In this document: piece by piece, positions 24,730 to 35,182 of the stretch | How the letters are laid out: every line of letters begins with the position of its first letter | Numbering within the stretch: position 1 is the first letter of the stretch | Origin: Streptomyces sp. NBC_01465 | Lineage (GTDB): Bacteria > Actinomycetota > Actinomycetes > Streptomycetales > Streptomycetaceae | Assembly: GCF_036227325.1 (NCBI RefSeq) | Contig: NZ_CP109467.1 | Location: forward strand, 310,001-374,000 | Direction of reading: 5' to 3' | DNA length: 64,000 nucleotides | The notes under the pieces: generated by a model | The model's input: the letters and a program-made list of their open reading frames with translations, nothing else | Told to the model about the DNA's origin: nothing | Databases searched by the model: none | Translations under genes and position numbers: made by a program

Positions 24730-26766
24730 GTGGTAGGCAACCTCCCCGTCATGACGACCAGTTTCGTCGGCCGCAGAAGCGAACTGGTAGCTACCGGGCG
24801 GGCATTGACGGATCACCGTCTGGTCACCCTCACAGGCACCGGCGGCGTCGGCAAGAGCAGACTCGCGTTACGCACCGCCGAGCAGGCGCGTGACGGATAC
24901 AGCGACGGGGTGTGGTGGGCGGATCTCTCCCACCTCTACGACGACCGTCTGTTCACCGCCATGGTCTGCGACGCCGTAGGACTTCTCGACCACAGCCTGC
25001 GCAAGCCCGCCGAGGCCCTCTGCGACTGGCTCGCCGACCGGCGGATACTGCTGGTCCTCGACTGCTGCGAGCGGGTCATCGGGGCCTGCCGCACGCTGGT
25101 GGCCGAACTGCTCACCGCGGCCCCGGGGCTGACGATTCTCGCCACCAGCCGCGAACCCCTCGGTGTGTCCGGCGAGTTCTGTCTGGAGGTGCCGCCGCTG
25201 TCCCTGGGCGCCGAGGGGGACGAGGCGGTGCTCCTCTTCCGCGAGCGGTGTGCCACCAGCGCTCCCGATCTGTCGCTCGACGCCCCGGAGACGGCCGCCG
25301 CGGTGTCCGACATCTGCCGCCGTCTGGAAGGGATTCCCCTCGCTCTCGAGCTGGCCTGTGCGCGGCTGCACGAGAACAGCGTCGCGGACATCTCCGAACG
25401 CCTGACGTCACGGCTCGACACCCTCGTCGACGACTCCCTGTGGCCGGCACGCCATCGCGCGCTGCGCACCGCCATCGGCTGGAGCCACGAACTCTGCACT
25501 CCGCTCGAGCGGCTCCTGTGGGCCAGGCTCTCGGTCTTCCGCGGCCCCGTCCATGCGGCGGATGCCACATCCGTCTGCAGCGGCGGCCCGTTGACCGCCG
25601 ACACGATCCCCCCGCTCCTGGAGCGGCTCGCGGCCCGGTCCGTGCTCCAGCGGCACGGCACCCGCTACCGCATGCTCGACACCCTCCGCGAGTACGGAGC
25701 GATGTGGCTCACCGAGCTCGGCGAGGACCGCACCGTCGCGGGGCGCCACGCCGCGCACTTCGCCGACATGCTGGCCCAGGCGCAGACCGACTGGCTCAGT
25801 CCGCAGCAGGCCGGCTGGTTCGACAGGATCTCCGAGAGCCACGCCGACCTGTGCGCCGCACTCGACCACCTCCTCGCCGAGGAGCCGGAGACCGCCGTGG
25901 AAATGGCAGGGCGCACCGGTGTGTTCTGGCCCTCCTGCGCACATCTCCACGAGTCCCGCGACTATCTGGAGCGCGCCCTGGCGCTCGACACGGAGAAGGG
26001 GCCCGAGCGCACCCAGGCGCTCTGGGCGCTGGGTGTCACGCTCATCTTCCAGGGTGATCACGAGGCGGCCCTGCAGGTCGGGGAGGAGTGCACCCAGGCC
26101 GCCTGGCAGGACCACGATCCCGGATCCGCGCTCCTCGCGGCGCACACCGTCGGCCTCACACATTTGATGACGGGCCACCCGCAGATGACGCGCACCGTCT
26201 GCGACCGCGCGCTGAAGGCCTGCGAGGAAGGACCCACGACGGGTCCCGGCTACCTCGCCTGCATGGTGGTCAAGATCTTCGCCCTCACGGCCCTGGGCGA
26301 GCTGGAGGAGGCGTACGAGGACGCCTCCAGCCTGCACCGGATCAGTGTGCGCTACGGCGAGCACTGGGCCCGTGCGTACGCGGACTACCATCTCGCCTTC
26401 ATACACCTCCTGCAGGGACGCCCCGACACGGCCGAGAAGCACGCCCGGGCCATGCTCGCGAGCAAGCAGGTCCTGCACGACAGGCTGGGGCTCGCCCTCG
26501 GTCTCGATCTGCTCGCCGGGGCGATCGCGGTCCAGGGCGACGGAGTCGAGGCCGCTCGCACCTCCGGCACGGGGGACGCGTACTGGCGCATGCTCGGTGA
26601 TCCCAACCGCGGATCCCCCGAGCTCGGCGCGCTGCGTGACGACTGGGAGCAGAGGGCCCGTACGTCGGCGGGCGAGGCCGCCTACGAGACCGCGTACCGC
26701 CGTGCCGTGTCCGACGACGCCGAACGCGGCCTCGCCCACGCGCTGCAGGGCCACCACTCCCCGTAA
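24730..26766 (+). CDS. STAND (NB-ARC-like) ATPase with TPR repeats, no HTH
   Basis: 678 aa from a GTG at 24730; ATG at 24751 (MTTSFVGRRSEL) is an alternative. The NTPase starts with Walker A GTGGVGKSRL, then Walker B ILLVLDCCE, the sensor ATSREPLG, and PLALELACARL, as in AfsR/LuxR-type (LAL, GutR, AfsR) regulators. After about residue 400 come helical TPR-like repeats. The C-terminus ends in a helical tail without a LuxR or SARP DNA-binding domain, which relatives usually have at one end. It may therefore be a signalling switch or scaffold rather than a transcription factor. It lies 95 bases after the B12 sensor on the same strand; a functional link is possible. Confidence 0.82.
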   Translation: MVGNLPVMTTSFVGRRSELVATGRALTDHRLVTLTGTGGVGKSRLALRTAEQARDGYSDGVWWADLSHLYDDRLFTAMVCDAVGLLDHSLRKPAEALCDWLADRRILLVLDCCERVIGACRTLVAELLTAAPGLTILATSREPLGVSGEFCLEVPPLSLGAEGDEAVLLFRERCATSAPDLSLDAPETAAAVSDICRRLEGIPLALELACARLHENSVADISERLTSRLDTLVDDSLWPARHRALRTAIGWSHELCTPLERLLWARLSVFRGPVHAADATSVCSGGPLTADTIPPLLERLAARSVLQRHGTRYRMLDTLREYGAMWLTELGEDRTVAGRHAAHFADMLAQAQTDWLSPQQAGWFDRISESHADLCAALDHLLAEEPETAVEMAGRTGVFWPSCAHLHESRDYLERALALDTEKGPERTQALWALGVTLIFQGDHEAALQVGEECTQAAWQDHDPGSALLAAHTVGLTHLMTGHPQMTRTVCDRALKACEEGPTTGPGYLACMVVKIFALTALGELEEAYEDASSLHRISVRYGEHWARAYADYHLAFIHLLQGRPDTAEKHARAMLASKQVLHDRLGLALGLDLLAGAIAVQGDGVEAARTSGTGDAYWRMLGDPNRGSPELGALRDDWEQRARTSAGEAAYETAYRRAVSDDAERGLAHALQGHHSP

Positions 26767-26818
26767 CAGGCCGCTCCCGCCGGGCAGTTGAAGGTGCTCG
26801 GCAAACACTGGGGCATGA

Positions 26819-26856
26819 AGTGGTCTGGACCCTTGACGTGGACATGGTCCAGACCA
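26819..26856 (+). promoter_or_regulatory. Pair of DasR-type (dre) / chitinase direct-repeat boxes
   Basis: TGGTCTGGACCC (26821-26832) and TGGTCCAGACCA (26845-26856) are 24 bases apart and 47-82 bases before the chitinase start. They match the 12-bp direct repeats known from Streptomyces chitinase promoters and the DasR consensus (ACTGGTCTAGACCACT). A TTGAC at 26833-26837 between them could be the -35 element. The expected effect is repression or induction responsive to N-acetylglucosamine/chitin breakdown. Confidence 0.85.
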
Positions 26857-26902
26857 ATCATGGGGCGCGATCACCTCCTTGTCTCACCCATCGGGAGCCC
26901 CC

Positions 26903-28651
26903 ATGAGACGGAACAGACCCCTGCGCGCCCTTCTGACCGCCCTGACGACCACGCTCGCCTCGGCCGGTCTGGTCCTGGGCGGGACCGGCGCCGCCCACGC
27001 GGCCACCCCCCTGCCCGCCCATGTCTTCGCGCCGTACTTCGAGGCGTACAACGGCGACAGCCCGGCGGCCCTCGCCCAGCAGTCCGGCGCCAAGTACCTG
27101 ACGATGGCGTTCGTCCAGACCGAGGCGAAGGGGTCCTGCACCCCCTACTGGAACGGTGACACGGGCCAGCCCGTGTCCTCCTCCGTGTTCGGCGCGGACT
27201 TCACCACCATCCGCTCGCGCGGCGGGGACGTGATCCCGTCCTTCGGGGGGTACGCGGCCGACAACGGCGCCACCGAGATCGCGGACAGCTGCACCAGTGT
27301 CGACTCGATCGCCGCCGCGTACGAGAAGCTCGTCACCACGTACGACGTCACCCGCCTCGACATGGACATCGAGGACAACTCGCTGACCAACTCGGCCGGG
27401 ATCGACCGCCGCAACAAGGCCATCAAGAAGCTGCAGGACTGGGCCGCCGCCAACGGCCGTACGGTGCAGATCTCGTACACCCTGCCGACCACCACCAGCG
27501 GCCTCGCGGACAGCGGACTCGCGGTCCTGCGGAACGCCGTCACCAACGGCGCCCGCGTCGACGTCGTGAACCTCATGACGTTCGACTACTACGACGGCGC
27601 CTCGCACAACATGGCCACCGACACCCAGACCGCGATCACCGGACTGGTCGGCCAGCTGGGCTCCCTCTACCCGTCGAAGACCTCCGCCCAGCTGTGGGGA
27701 ATGACCGGCATCATCGAGATGCCCGGCATCGACGACTTCGGCGCCGCCGAGACCTTCACCACGGCGAACGCGACCACCGTCTACAACTGGGCCGTCTCCA
27801 AGGGGGTCAACACCCTCTCCTTCTGGGCCCTGCAGCGCGACAACGGCGGCTGCCCGGGCACCGGCGGCTCGGACACCTGCTCCGGCATCGCCCAGGACCA
27901 GTGGTACTTCACCCACACCTTCGCGCCCTTCACCGGCGGCGGCGGTCCGGTGGCGGACGACTTCTCGCTCTCCGTTGCGCCCGGTTCGGCGGCGGTCGCC
28001 CCCGGCGGCTCGGCCACCGCGACCGTGAGCACGGCGGTCGCATCCGGCACCGCGCAGACCGTGGCTCTCACCGCCTCGGGCGCGCCTTCCGGTGTGACGG
28101 CCACGCTCACCCCCTCCTCGGTCACGGCGGGCGCCTCCTCGCAGCTCAAGGTCACCGCATCGGCCTCGGCCGCACCCGGGACGTACCCGATCACCGTCAA
28201 GGGAACGGCAGGCACGACGAGCCACTCCTCGACGTACACCCTCACCGTCTCCGGTCCCGGCGGCGGCACGGGCGCGCTGGTCAACGGCGACCTGGAGAGC
28301 GGCGCCCTCGCGCCGTGGAGCTGCGAGAGCGGCGGCGCGGTGGTGGCCACCCCGGTGCACGGCGGGACACACGCGCTCAAGACCAACCCGACGTCCTCGC
28401 AGACCGGTGAGTGCACCCAGACCCTCACCCTGGCCCCCAACACCAAGTACACGCTGAGCGGTTGGGTGCAGGGCAACTACGCCTACCTCGGCGTACGGGG
28501 CGGTGCGACCGCCAGCGCCTGGACCAGTTCCGCGGGCTGGTCGAAGCTCTCGGTCCCGTTCACCACGGGCGCGTCCGGTGCGGTCACCGTCTATCTGCAC
28601 GGCTGGTACGGGCAGGGCGCGGTGTACGGCGACGACCTCGCCGTCGGCTGA
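26903..28651 (+). CDS. Secreted GH18 chitinase with Ig-like and carbohydrate-binding modules
   Basis: 582 aa from the ATG at 26903 (GGGAG five bases upstream). A signal peptide ends near GAAHAATP. The GH18 catalytic domain (about 35-345) has D153-x-D155-x-E157 in RLDMDIEDN; E157 is the catalytic acid. The substrate-assisted mechanism hydrolyses chitin beta-1,4 links. A linker leads to an Ig-like or fibronectin-like repeat (DDFSLSVAPGSAAVAPGG, about 350-455) also seen in the M4-M28 protease of this window. A C-terminal carbohydrate-binding module (about 462-582, NGDLESGALAPWSC, VYGDDLAVG) follows. Two dre boxes precede the gene, and a strong hairpin follows. Confidence 0.92.
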   Translation: MRRNRPLRALLTALTTTLASAGLVLGGTGAAHAATPLPAHVFAPYFEAYNGDSPAALAQQSGAKYLTMAFVQTEAKGSCTPYWNGDTGQPVSSSVFGADFTTIRSRGGDVIPSFGGYAADNGATEIADSCTSVDSIAAAYEKLVTTYDVTRLDMDIEDNSLTNSAGIDRRNKAIKKLQDWAAANGRTVQISYTLPTTTSGLADSGLAVLRNAVTNGARVDVVNLMTFDYYDGASHNMATDTQTAITGLVGQLGSLYPSKTSAQLWGMTGIIEMPGIDDFGAAETFTTANATTVYNWAVSKGVNTLSFWALQRDNGGCPGTGGSDTCSGIAQDQWYFTHTFAPFTGGGGPVADDFSLSVAPGSAAVAPGGSATATVSTAVASGTAQTVALTASGAPSGVTATLTPSSVTAGASSQLKVTASASAAPGTYPITVKGTAGTTSHSSTYTLTVSGPGGGTGALVNGDLESGALAPWSCESGGAVVATPVHGGTHALKTNPTSSQTGECTQTLTLAPNTKYTLSGWVQGNYAYLGVRGGATASAWTSSAGWSKLSVPFTTGASGAVTVYLHGWYGQGAVYGDDLAVG

Positions 28652-28658
28652 CAGCGCA

Positions 28659-28685
28659 GGGGCCGTACCCGCCGGGTGCGGCCCC
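28659..28685 (+). terminator. Terminator hairpin after the chitinase
   Basis: GGGGCCGTACCC (28659-28670) pairs with GGGTGCGGCCCC (28674-28685) with one G-U pair and a three-base loop, seven bases after the chitinase stop. There is no U-run. Confidence 0.65.
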
Positions 28686-28772
28686 ACCGGCGGACGGTGC
28701 GGCACTCTCCCCCTCGGGCGGCACAGATAATGGTCGGGCCGACCGTGACACACAATCTGGAGGAGTGGGCAG

Positions 28773-30413
28773 ATGCCGCACGAACGAGCGGGACAGCCCG
28801 CGGGTCCCGGGGATCTCATCGACGTGGCCCGACTGGTGACCGCGTACTACGCGCTGCGCCCGGACCCTTCCGTGCCGGACCAGCGCGTCGCCTTCGGGAC
28901 GTCGGGGCACCGCGGCTCGGCGCTGAACACCGCGTTCAACGACGACCACATCGCCGCGACCAGCCAGGCCATCTGCGAGTACCGGGCCCGTCAGGGCACC
29001 GACGGGCCCCTCTTCCTGGGGGCCGACACCCATGCGCTGTCGGAGCCGGCCCGGGTGACGGCGATCGAGGTGTTCGCCGCCAACGACGTGACGCTGCTCA
29101 TCGACAGCGCGGACGGGTACACGCCGACCCCGGTGGTGTCGCACGCGATCCTCGCGCACAACCGCGGCCGCACCTCCGCGCTCGCCGACGGTGTTGTCGT
29201 GACCCCGTCGCACAATCCGCCCGCCGACGGCGGCTTCAAGTACAACCCGCCCAGCGGCGGCCCCGCGGGGTCGGACGCGACGGGGTGGATCCAGGACCGG
29301 GCGAACGAGATCATCGCGAGCGGCCTCAAGGACGTCCGCCGCATCCCGTACGCCCGCGCGCTCGCCGCACCGACGACCGGCCGCCACGACTTCCTGAGCG
29401 CGTACGTCGCCGATCTGCCCTCGGTCCTCGACCTGGACGCCGTCCGGGACGCGGGTGTGCGGATCGGCGCCGATCCGCTGGGCGGTGCGTCGGTGGCGTA
29501 CTGGGGCAGGATCGCCGAGCAGCACCGCCTGGACCTGACCGTGGTCAATCCCCTCGCGGATCCGACCTGGCGGTTCATGACGCTGGACTGGGACGGCAAG
29601 ATCCGCATGGACTGCTCGTCGCCGTACGCGATGGCCTCGCTCATCGAGCAGCGCGACCGCTTCCAGATCGCCACCGGCAACGACGCGGACGCCGACCGGC
29701 ACGGCATCGTCACCCCCGACGGTGGGCTGATGAACCCCAACCACTACCTCGCGGTCGCCATCCAGTACCTGTACGGGCACCGCGACCGTTGGCCGGCCGC
29801 GGCGGGCATCGGCAAGACCCTGGTCTCCTCCTCGATGATCGACCGGGTGGCCTCGGACCTGGGCCGCAGGCTCGTCGAAGTACCCGTCGGCTTCAAGTGG
29901 TTCGTGGACGGCCTGTCCGACGGTTCGCTGGGCTTCGGCGGCGAGGAGTCCGCCGGGGCGTCGTTCCTGCGCCGCGACGGATCGGTGTGGACCACCGACA
30001 AGGACGGCATCCTCCTCGCCCTGCTCGCCTCGGAGATCCTCGCCGTCACCGGCAGTTCGCCCTCGCAGCACTACGCGGAGCTCACCGGGCGCTTCGGCGC
30101 ACCGGCGTACGCGCGCATTGACGCACCCGCCAGCCGCGAGGAGAAGGCGGTGCTCGCGCGGCTCTCCCCGCAGCAGGTCACCGCGGACACCCTGGCCGGG
30201 GAGCCGGTGACCTCCGTGCTCACCGAGGCGCCCGGCAACGGCGCGGCCGTCGGCGGCATCAAGGTCACGACGGAGAGCGCCTGGTTCGCGGCCCGCCCCT
30301 CCGGCACCGAGGACGTGTACAAGATCTACGGGGAGTCCTTCCAGGGCGCCGACCACCTGGCCCGCGTCCAGGAAGAGGCCAAGGCCGTGGTCTCCGCCGC
30401 CCTCTCCGCCTGA
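28773..30413 (+). CDS. pgm: Phosphoglucomutase (alpha-D-glucose phosphate-specific)
   Basis: 546 aa from the ATG at 28773 with GGAGGAG at 28759-28765. Interconverts glucose 1-phosphate and glucose 6-phosphate. Motifs in order: [11 protein letters not shown], the phosphoserine loop [16 protein letters not shown] (S146), the Mg loop [10 protein letters not shown], sugar-binding [12 protein letters not shown], and phosphate-binding [14 protein letters not shown]. Length and motifs fit the Pgm group rather than ManB. Links central metabolism to glycogen, trehalose and cell-wall precursors. Convergent with the LysR gene. Confidence 0.95.
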   Translation: MPHERAGQPAGPGDLIDVARLVTAYYALRPDPSVPDQRVAFGTSGHRGSALNTAFNDDHIAATSQAICEYRARQGTDGPLFLGADTHALSEPARVTAIEVFAANDVTLLIDSADGYTPTPVVSHAILAHNRGRTSALADGVVVTPSHNPPADGGFKYNPPSGGPAGSDATGWIQDRANEIIASGLKDVRRIPYARALAAPTTGRHDFLSAYVADLPSVLDLDAVRDAGVRIGADPLGGASVAYWGRIAEQHRLDLTVVNPLADPTWRFMTLDWDGKIRMDCSSPYAMASLIEQRDRFQIATGNDADADRHGIVTPDGGLMNPNHYLAVAIQYLYGHRDRWPAAAGIGKTLVSSSMIDRVASDLGRRLVEVPVGFKWFVDGLSDGSLGFGGEESAGASFLRRDGSVWTTDKDGILLALLASEILAVTGSSPSQHYAELTGRFGAPAYARIDAPASREEKAVLARLSPQQVTADTLAGEPVTSVLTEAPGNGAAVGGIKVTTESAWFAARPSGTEDVYKIYGESFQGADHLARVQEEAKAVVSAALSA

Positions 30414-30438
30414 CGTACTGCCCGGGCCGTACCCCGCC

Positions 30439-31401
30439 TCACACCGGCGCGGAGACGGGGTGCAGCTCCGGGTGGGCGTCCCACCAGACGCGGTGGAACG
30501 CGTTGTTGTCGACGTTGGCCAGATAGGCGCGTGCCGCGGCCCGGTAGAGCAGTTCCGCCTGCCGGGCCGAGACCGCCGAACGGTTCCACGCCAGCCGGAT
30601 CCGGCCGGTGATCGGGGATCCGACGAGGGGCCGTACGACCGTGCCCTCGGCCCCCTGGGCGGTGGGCTGGGTCAGCCCGACCGCGCGGCCTCTCGCGATC
30701 AGGCCGTAGTACATCTTGCGGTCCGTGATCCGGTAGCGGAGCGAAGGGACGAACCCCGCCTTCGCGCAGGCCTCGACGAGCGCCTCGGGTCCCCCGTCGT
30801 CGTCCTCCACCAGCGTCATCCACAACTCCCCTGCCAGGTCGGCGAGTTCGATGGCGGCGCGGTCCGCGAGGGCGTGCCGCGCCGACATCCGTACGGCGAA
30901 CGGCTCCATGGGGATGAGGGTCCTGGCCGTCGCCCCTTCGGGCAGGGCCACCTCGTGGTCGTTCACCTCGCCGTACACGATCGCGTCGTAGCGACCGGCT
31001 CCGAGCATCCGTGCCAGCGCGGTCACCGAGTGCTGGAGATCGACCGTGATCTCCTCGGTCATCGTCAGGTCGGTCTGCTCCAGGAGGCCGTCGAGCAGGA
31101 CGAGCATGATGCAGCCGAGCCGCAGGGGCGCACCGGCCGTCATGGCGCGGGCCTCCGAGCCCAGCGCGTCCATCTCACTGAGCACCCGGCGCGCCCTGTC
31201 GAGGACGAACTGGCCCAGCGCGGTGGGCTCCATCCCGTGCTGCGTACGGACGAAGAGATCGCCGCCGGTGGCGCGTTCGATGCGGCGCAGCTGCGCCGAG
31301 AGCGCGGGCTGGGACACGCCGAGCCGCCGTGCCGCACGCCCCAGACTGCCTGCTTCGGCTATCCGGCAGACCGCCTGTAGATGCCTCAACTCCAGCTGCA
31401 T
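30439..31401 (-). CDS. LysR-family transcriptional regulator
   Basis: 320 aa from the ATG at 31401 ([11 protein letters not shown]); the frame is open further upstream without coding character. The N-terminal HTH is [20 protein letters not shown]. The effector domain follows from about residue 90. It is divergent from the M4-M28 double peptidase with 133 bases between the starts, which is the classical LysR layout, so it probably regulates that gene. The effector is unknown. Confidence 0.88.
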   Translation of the reverse strand: MQLELRHLQAVCRIAEAGSLGRAARRLGVSQPALSAQLRRIERATGGDLFVRTQHGMEPTALGQFVLDRARRVLSEMDALGSEARAMTAGAPLRLGCIMLVLLDGLLEQTDLTMTEEITVDLQHSVTALARMLGAGRYDAIVYGEVNDHEVALPEGATARTLIPMEPFAVRMSARHALADRAAIELADLAGELWMTLVEDDDGGPEALVEACAKAGFVPSLRYRITDRKMYYGLIARGRAVGLTQPTAQGAEGTVVRPLVGSPITGRIRLAWNRSAVSARQAELLYRAAARAYLANVDNNAFHRVWWDAHPELHPVSAPV

Positions 31402-31534
31402 CTTCCGCAGCGTACGCAGCCGTTCACCGGCGCACCATAACTCCCGCCCTATGCCCGCCGAGATGCCCCGTATTGCCATGTCCACGCCCATACTCGGCCC
31501 GACGAACCACCCCCCACCACGATCGGAGTGGACC

Positions 31535-34500
31535 TTGCACCCCATAAGATCGATGGCCGCCGTGGCAGCCCTCGCGCTGACCGCGAGCCTGGCCGGCACC
31601 GCTGCCGGCCAGGCATCGGCCGCACAGCAGCCGCAGAACCGCACCGCCGCCGAACAGCCGGCCACCCCGCTCTCGCGGGCCGTCGCCGCGGCCGACCAGG
31701 CCGTACGCAGCGGACTCGACACGCTGGTCAACTCCTCGCAGGAGCAGTACGAACGGCACCAGGTCACCCCCTGGCTGAAGGGGCTCTACTCGGTCGCGTA
31801 CGAGCGGAGCTACCGCGGTCTGCCGGTCGTCGGCGGCGACGCTGTCGTCCTCGCGGACGGCGACGGAGACGTACGCGCCCTCCAGTCCGCCTCGTCGCGG
31901 CGCATCGACGTCGCGACCGAGCCCTCGGTCACCGCGAAGCGGGCCGAGAACGTCTCACGGGCGAAGCTGAAGGCGGTCGACAAGGTCGTGAGCAGCCGGC
32001 TCGTCGTCCGGCTCAGGGACGACCGGCAGAACCTGGCGTGGGAGACCGTGCTCTCGGGACGGACGAGCACCGCGCCCAGCAAGCTGCACGTCTTCGTCGA
32101 CGCGCGCACCGGCAAGGTGATCGACAGCTACGACGAGGTCGCGGCGGGCAGCGGCACCAGCAAGTGGAACGGCCCCAACCCGCTCACCATCGACACCACC
32201 AACTCCGGTGGTACGTACAGCCTCCGCGACCCCAGCAGGACCGGTCTGAGCTGCGCCGACTACAGCACCGGATCCGTCCTCTCGAAGTCCACGGACTCCT
32301 GGGGCACGGGCAACCCGACGTCCAGGGAGACCGGCTGCGTCGACCTGATGTTCGCCGCGCAGAAGCAGTGGGACATGCTCGGCAGCTGGCTCGGCCGCAA
32401 CGGCGTCAACGGCAACGGGCGCAGCTTCCCCGGCAAGGTCGGACTGAGCGACCTCAACGCGTACTGGGACGGCAGCTCGGTCACCATCGGGCACAACAGC
32501 GCCAACGAGTGGATCGCGGGCGTCGACGTGGTGGCCCACGAGTACGGGCACGCCATCGACTCCAACACGCCCGGCGGCACCAGCGGGCAGGAGTCGGGGC
32601 TGGGTGAGGGCACCGGGGACATCTTCGGCGCGCTGACCGAGGCGTACATCAACGAGCCCTCGCCGTACGACACTCCGGACTACACGGTCGGCGAGAAGAT
32701 CAACCTCCAGGGCCAGGGCCCGATCCGCAACATGTACAACCCGCCTGCCGTCAACAACGACCCGGCCTGCTACAGCTCCTCCATCCCCAACACCGAGGTG
32801 CACGCGGCGGCAGGCCCGCTCAACCACTGGTTCTATCTGCTGGCCGAGGGCACGAACCCGGGCGGCGGAAAGCCGAACAGCAGCACCTGCAACCAGACCA
32901 CCCTGACGGGTGCCGGGGTCCAGACCGCCGGGAAGATCTTCTACGGCGGGATGCTGCTCAAGACCAGCTCCATGTCGTACAAGAAGTACCGTACGGCGAC
33001 GCTCAGTTCGGCGAAGTCGCTCGATGCCACCTGCGGTCTCTACACCAAGACCAAGGCGGCCTGGGACGCGATCAGCGTGCCCGCCCAGAGCGCCGACCCC
33101 ACCTGTACGCCCAGCGGCCAGAACAGCGACTTCTCGCTGGCGCTGAGCCCGGCGTCGGGGACCGTCCAGCAGGGCGGTTCGGTCACCACGACGGTGTCCA
33201 CCAACACCACCACGGGGACGGCCCAGTCGGTGACGCTCACCGCCACGGGTCTGCCGTCCGGGGTGACGGCGTCCTTCAACCCGGCCACCGTGCAGTCCGG
33301 TCAGTCCTCGGTGCTGACGCTCTCGGCGACCGCCAACGCGGCACCCGGCAGCTCGACCGTCACGGTGAAGGGCCAGGGCACCACGCTCTCGCACACCGTC
33401 GACTACGCGCTGAACGTCGGCTCCACCACGCCCGGCACCGACCCGCCGGACGTCAGCGTCTCCAACATCCAGGCGCACCTGACGCAGCTCAACACCATCG
33501 CCTCGCAGAACGGCGGCAACCGCCGTGCGGGCAGCGCCGGTTACACGCAGTCGGTGGCGTATGTGAAGGGCAAGCTGCAGGCCGCCGGTTACACCGTCAC
33601 CGAGCAGCCCTGCACCAGTTGCACCTACCCGTCCAACAACCTGATCGCCGACTGGCCGGGCGGACCCGCCGACCAGACCGTCATGTTCGGCGCGCACCTC
33701 GACAGCGTCTCGGCCGGCCCCGGCATCAACGACAACGGCTCCGGTTCGGCGACGCTGCTGGAGAACGCCCTGGTACTGGCGCAGAAGAACCCGACCATGA
33801 CCAAGCACGTGCGGTTCGCCTGGTGGACGGACGAGGAGCAGGGCCTCAACGGCTCGAAGTTCTACGTCAACCAGCTGTCCAGCACCCAGCGTTCGGCCAT
33901 CAAGGGCTATTACAACTTCGACATGGTCGGCTCCACCAACGCCGGCTACTTCATCAACAACGTCAACTCCACCACGGCCGCACCCCTCAAGGCGTACTGG
34001 ACATCGCTGAACCTCGCCCCCGAGGAGAACGTCGAGGGCCAGGGCCGCAGCGACGACGCCTCCTTCCAGTCGGCCGGAATCCCGACCTCCGGCTACGCGG
34101 CCGGGGCAGACGCCCGCAAGACGGCGGCGCAGGCCACCAAGTGGGGCGGCACCGCCAACGCCTCGTACGACTCCTGCTACCACAGCGCCTGCGACACCAC
34201 GAACAACATCAGCGCCACGGTCCTGGACCGCAGCGCGGACGGTGTCGCGTACGCGGTGTGGAAGACGGCCGTCGGAGGCACGACGCCCGCGCAGGACTTC
34301 TCCGTGAGCACCAGCCCGTCCTCGGGCAGCGTCAACGCGGGTTCCAGCGTGACCAGTACGGTGAACACGGCAACGGTGAGCGGTGGAGCGCAGACCGTGT
34401 CCCTGTCGGTCTCCGGCGCACCCAGCGGCGTGACCGCGAGCCTCAGCCCGACGTCCGTACAGTCGGGGAACTCCTCGACGCTCACCGTGCAGGCGGGTGC

Positions 34501-35050
34501 GAGCGCGACGCCGGGCACGTACACCCTGACGGTCACCGGCTCCGGCACGGTCAGCCACAGCACCACGTACACGCTGACCGTCGGCGGGACGTCGACCTGC
34601 ACGGCGCGCCAGCTGGTCGTCAACGGCGGCTTCGAGAGCGGCACTTCCCCGTGGTCGAGCACCTCGGGCGTGATCACCAACCAGGCCGGGGAGTCGCCGC
34701 GCAGCGGCGCCTACATGGCCTGGCTGAACGGCTGGGGCTCGCCGCGCACGGACAGCGTCTCGCAGTCGCTGACCCTGCCGTCCGGGTGCGCCTCCTACCG
34801 GCTCTCCTTCTACCAGCACATCGACACGGACGAGACGGAGAACGTCGCCTACGACACCTTCACCGTCTCGGTGGGCGGCCAGACGCTGGCGAGCTACTCC
34901 AACCTGGACGCCAACTCCGGCTACGTACAGAAGTCGTTCGACGTCTCGCGGTTCGCCGGGCAGACCGTCGTCCTGAAATTCAACGGAGTGGAGGACCAGG
35001 CACTGCAGAGCTCGTACGTCGTGGACGACGTCACCCTTCAGGTGAGCTGA
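31535..35050 (+). CDS. Secreted two-enzyme protease: M4 (thermolysin-like) fused to M28 aminopeptidase
   Basis: 1171 aa from a TTG at 31535, with GGAG at 31525-31528; ATG 31553 is the alternative. The frame is open back to 31046 in the LysR gene. Signal peptide about 1-29, then FTP/PepSY-like propeptide. M4 catalytic domain: zinc motif HEYGH (H335, E336, H339), third ligand E358 in [11 protein letters not shown], and H423 of [15 protein letters not shown]. After an Ig-like repeat (about 530-630) comes an M28 aminopeptidase like the S. griseus enzyme: H721 and D733 ([19 protein letters not shown]), E767/E768, D796 and H883. A second Ig-like repeat and a C-terminal domain resembling a carbohydrate-binding or P-type module ([13 protein letters not shown]) complete it. 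It would cut proteins internally and then trim the N-termini. Confidence 0.88.
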   Translation: MHPIRSMAAVAALALTASLAGTAAGQASAAQQPQNRTAAEQPATPLSRAVAAADQAVRSGLDTLVNSSQEQYERHQVTPWLKGLYSVAYERSYRGLPVVGGDAVVLADGDGDVRALQSASSRRIDVATEPSVTAKRAENVSRAKLKAVDKVVSSRLVVRLRDDRQNLAWETVLSGRTSTAPSKLHVFVDARTGKVIDSYDEVAAGSGTSKWNGPNPLTIDTTNSGGTYSLRDPSRTGLSCADYSTGSVLSKSTDSWGTGNPTSRETGCVDLMFAAQKQWDMLGSWLGRNGVNGNGRSFPGKVGLSDLNAYWDGSSVTIGHNSANEWIAGVDVVAHEYGHAIDSNTPGGTSGQESGLGEGTGDIFGALTEAYINEPSPYDTPDYTVGEKINLQGQGPIRNMYNPPAVNNDPACYSSSIPNTEVHAAAGPLNHWFYLLAEGTNPGGGKPNSSTCNQTTLTGAGVQTAGKIFYGGMLLKTSSMSYKKYRTATLSSAKSLDATCGLYTKTKAAWDAISVPAQSADPTCTPSGQNSDFSLALSPASGTVQQGGSVTTTVSTNTTTGTAQSVTLTATGLPSGVTASFNPATVQSGQSSVLTLSATANAAPGSSTVTVKGQGTTLSHTVDYALNVGSTTPGTDPPDVSVSNIQAHLTQLNTIASQNGGNRRAGSAGYTQSVAYVKGKLQAAGYTVTEQPCTSCTYPSNNLIADWPGGPADQTVMFGAHLDSVSAGPGINDNGSGSATLLENALVLAQKNPTMTKHVRFAWWTDEEQGLNGSKFYVNQLSSTQRSAIKGYYNFDMVGSTNAGYFINNVNSTTAAPLKAYWTSLNLAPEENVEGQGRSDDASFQSAGIPTSGYAAGADARKTAAQATKWGGTANASYDSCYHSACDTTNNISATVLDRSADGVAYAVWKTAVGGTTPAQDFSVSTSPSSGSVNAGSSVTSTVNTATVSGGAQTVSLSVSGAPSGVTASLSPTSVQSGNSSTLTVQAGASATPGTYTLTVTGSGTVSHSTTYTLTVGGTSTCTARQLVVNGGFESGTSPWSSTSGVITNQAGESPRSGAYMAWLNGWGSPRTDSVSQSLTLPSGCASYRLSFYQHIDTDETENVAYDTFTVSVGGQTLASYSNLDANSGYVQKSFDVSRFAGQTVVLKFNGVEDQALQSSYVVDDVTLQVS

Positions 35051-35104
35051 CGCCCCTCACCTGCCGCTCCGGACGATCCGGGACGGATCAGACACCAATG
35101 CGGC

Positions 35105-35126
35105 GTTGATGTCGCGGCCATGTGCC
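35105..35126 (+). promoter_or_regulatory. OmpR-type tandem site upstream of the STAS gene
   Basis: GTTGATGTC-GCGG-CCATGTGCC contains ATGT twice, 11 bases apart, the spacing of OmpR-family response-regulator half-sites. The same motif (20 of 22 bases) lies at 38051-38072 upstream of the nearby response regulator gene. It ends 56 bases before the STAS start. Probable operator of that regulator. Confidence 0.5.
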
Positions 35127-35182
35127 GCAGGTACAAAGAAGTGGTCCGGGATCCTCCCGGAACGCGCAAGGGGGGAACCGGT

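Noticed and set aside
31955..34819. 954-codon open frame on the minus strand opposite the M4-M28 gene
   Set aside because: Antisense shadow caused by high G+C third positions; low-complexity Arg/Ala/Gly composition, no motif, whereas the plus frame has complete enzyme motifs.
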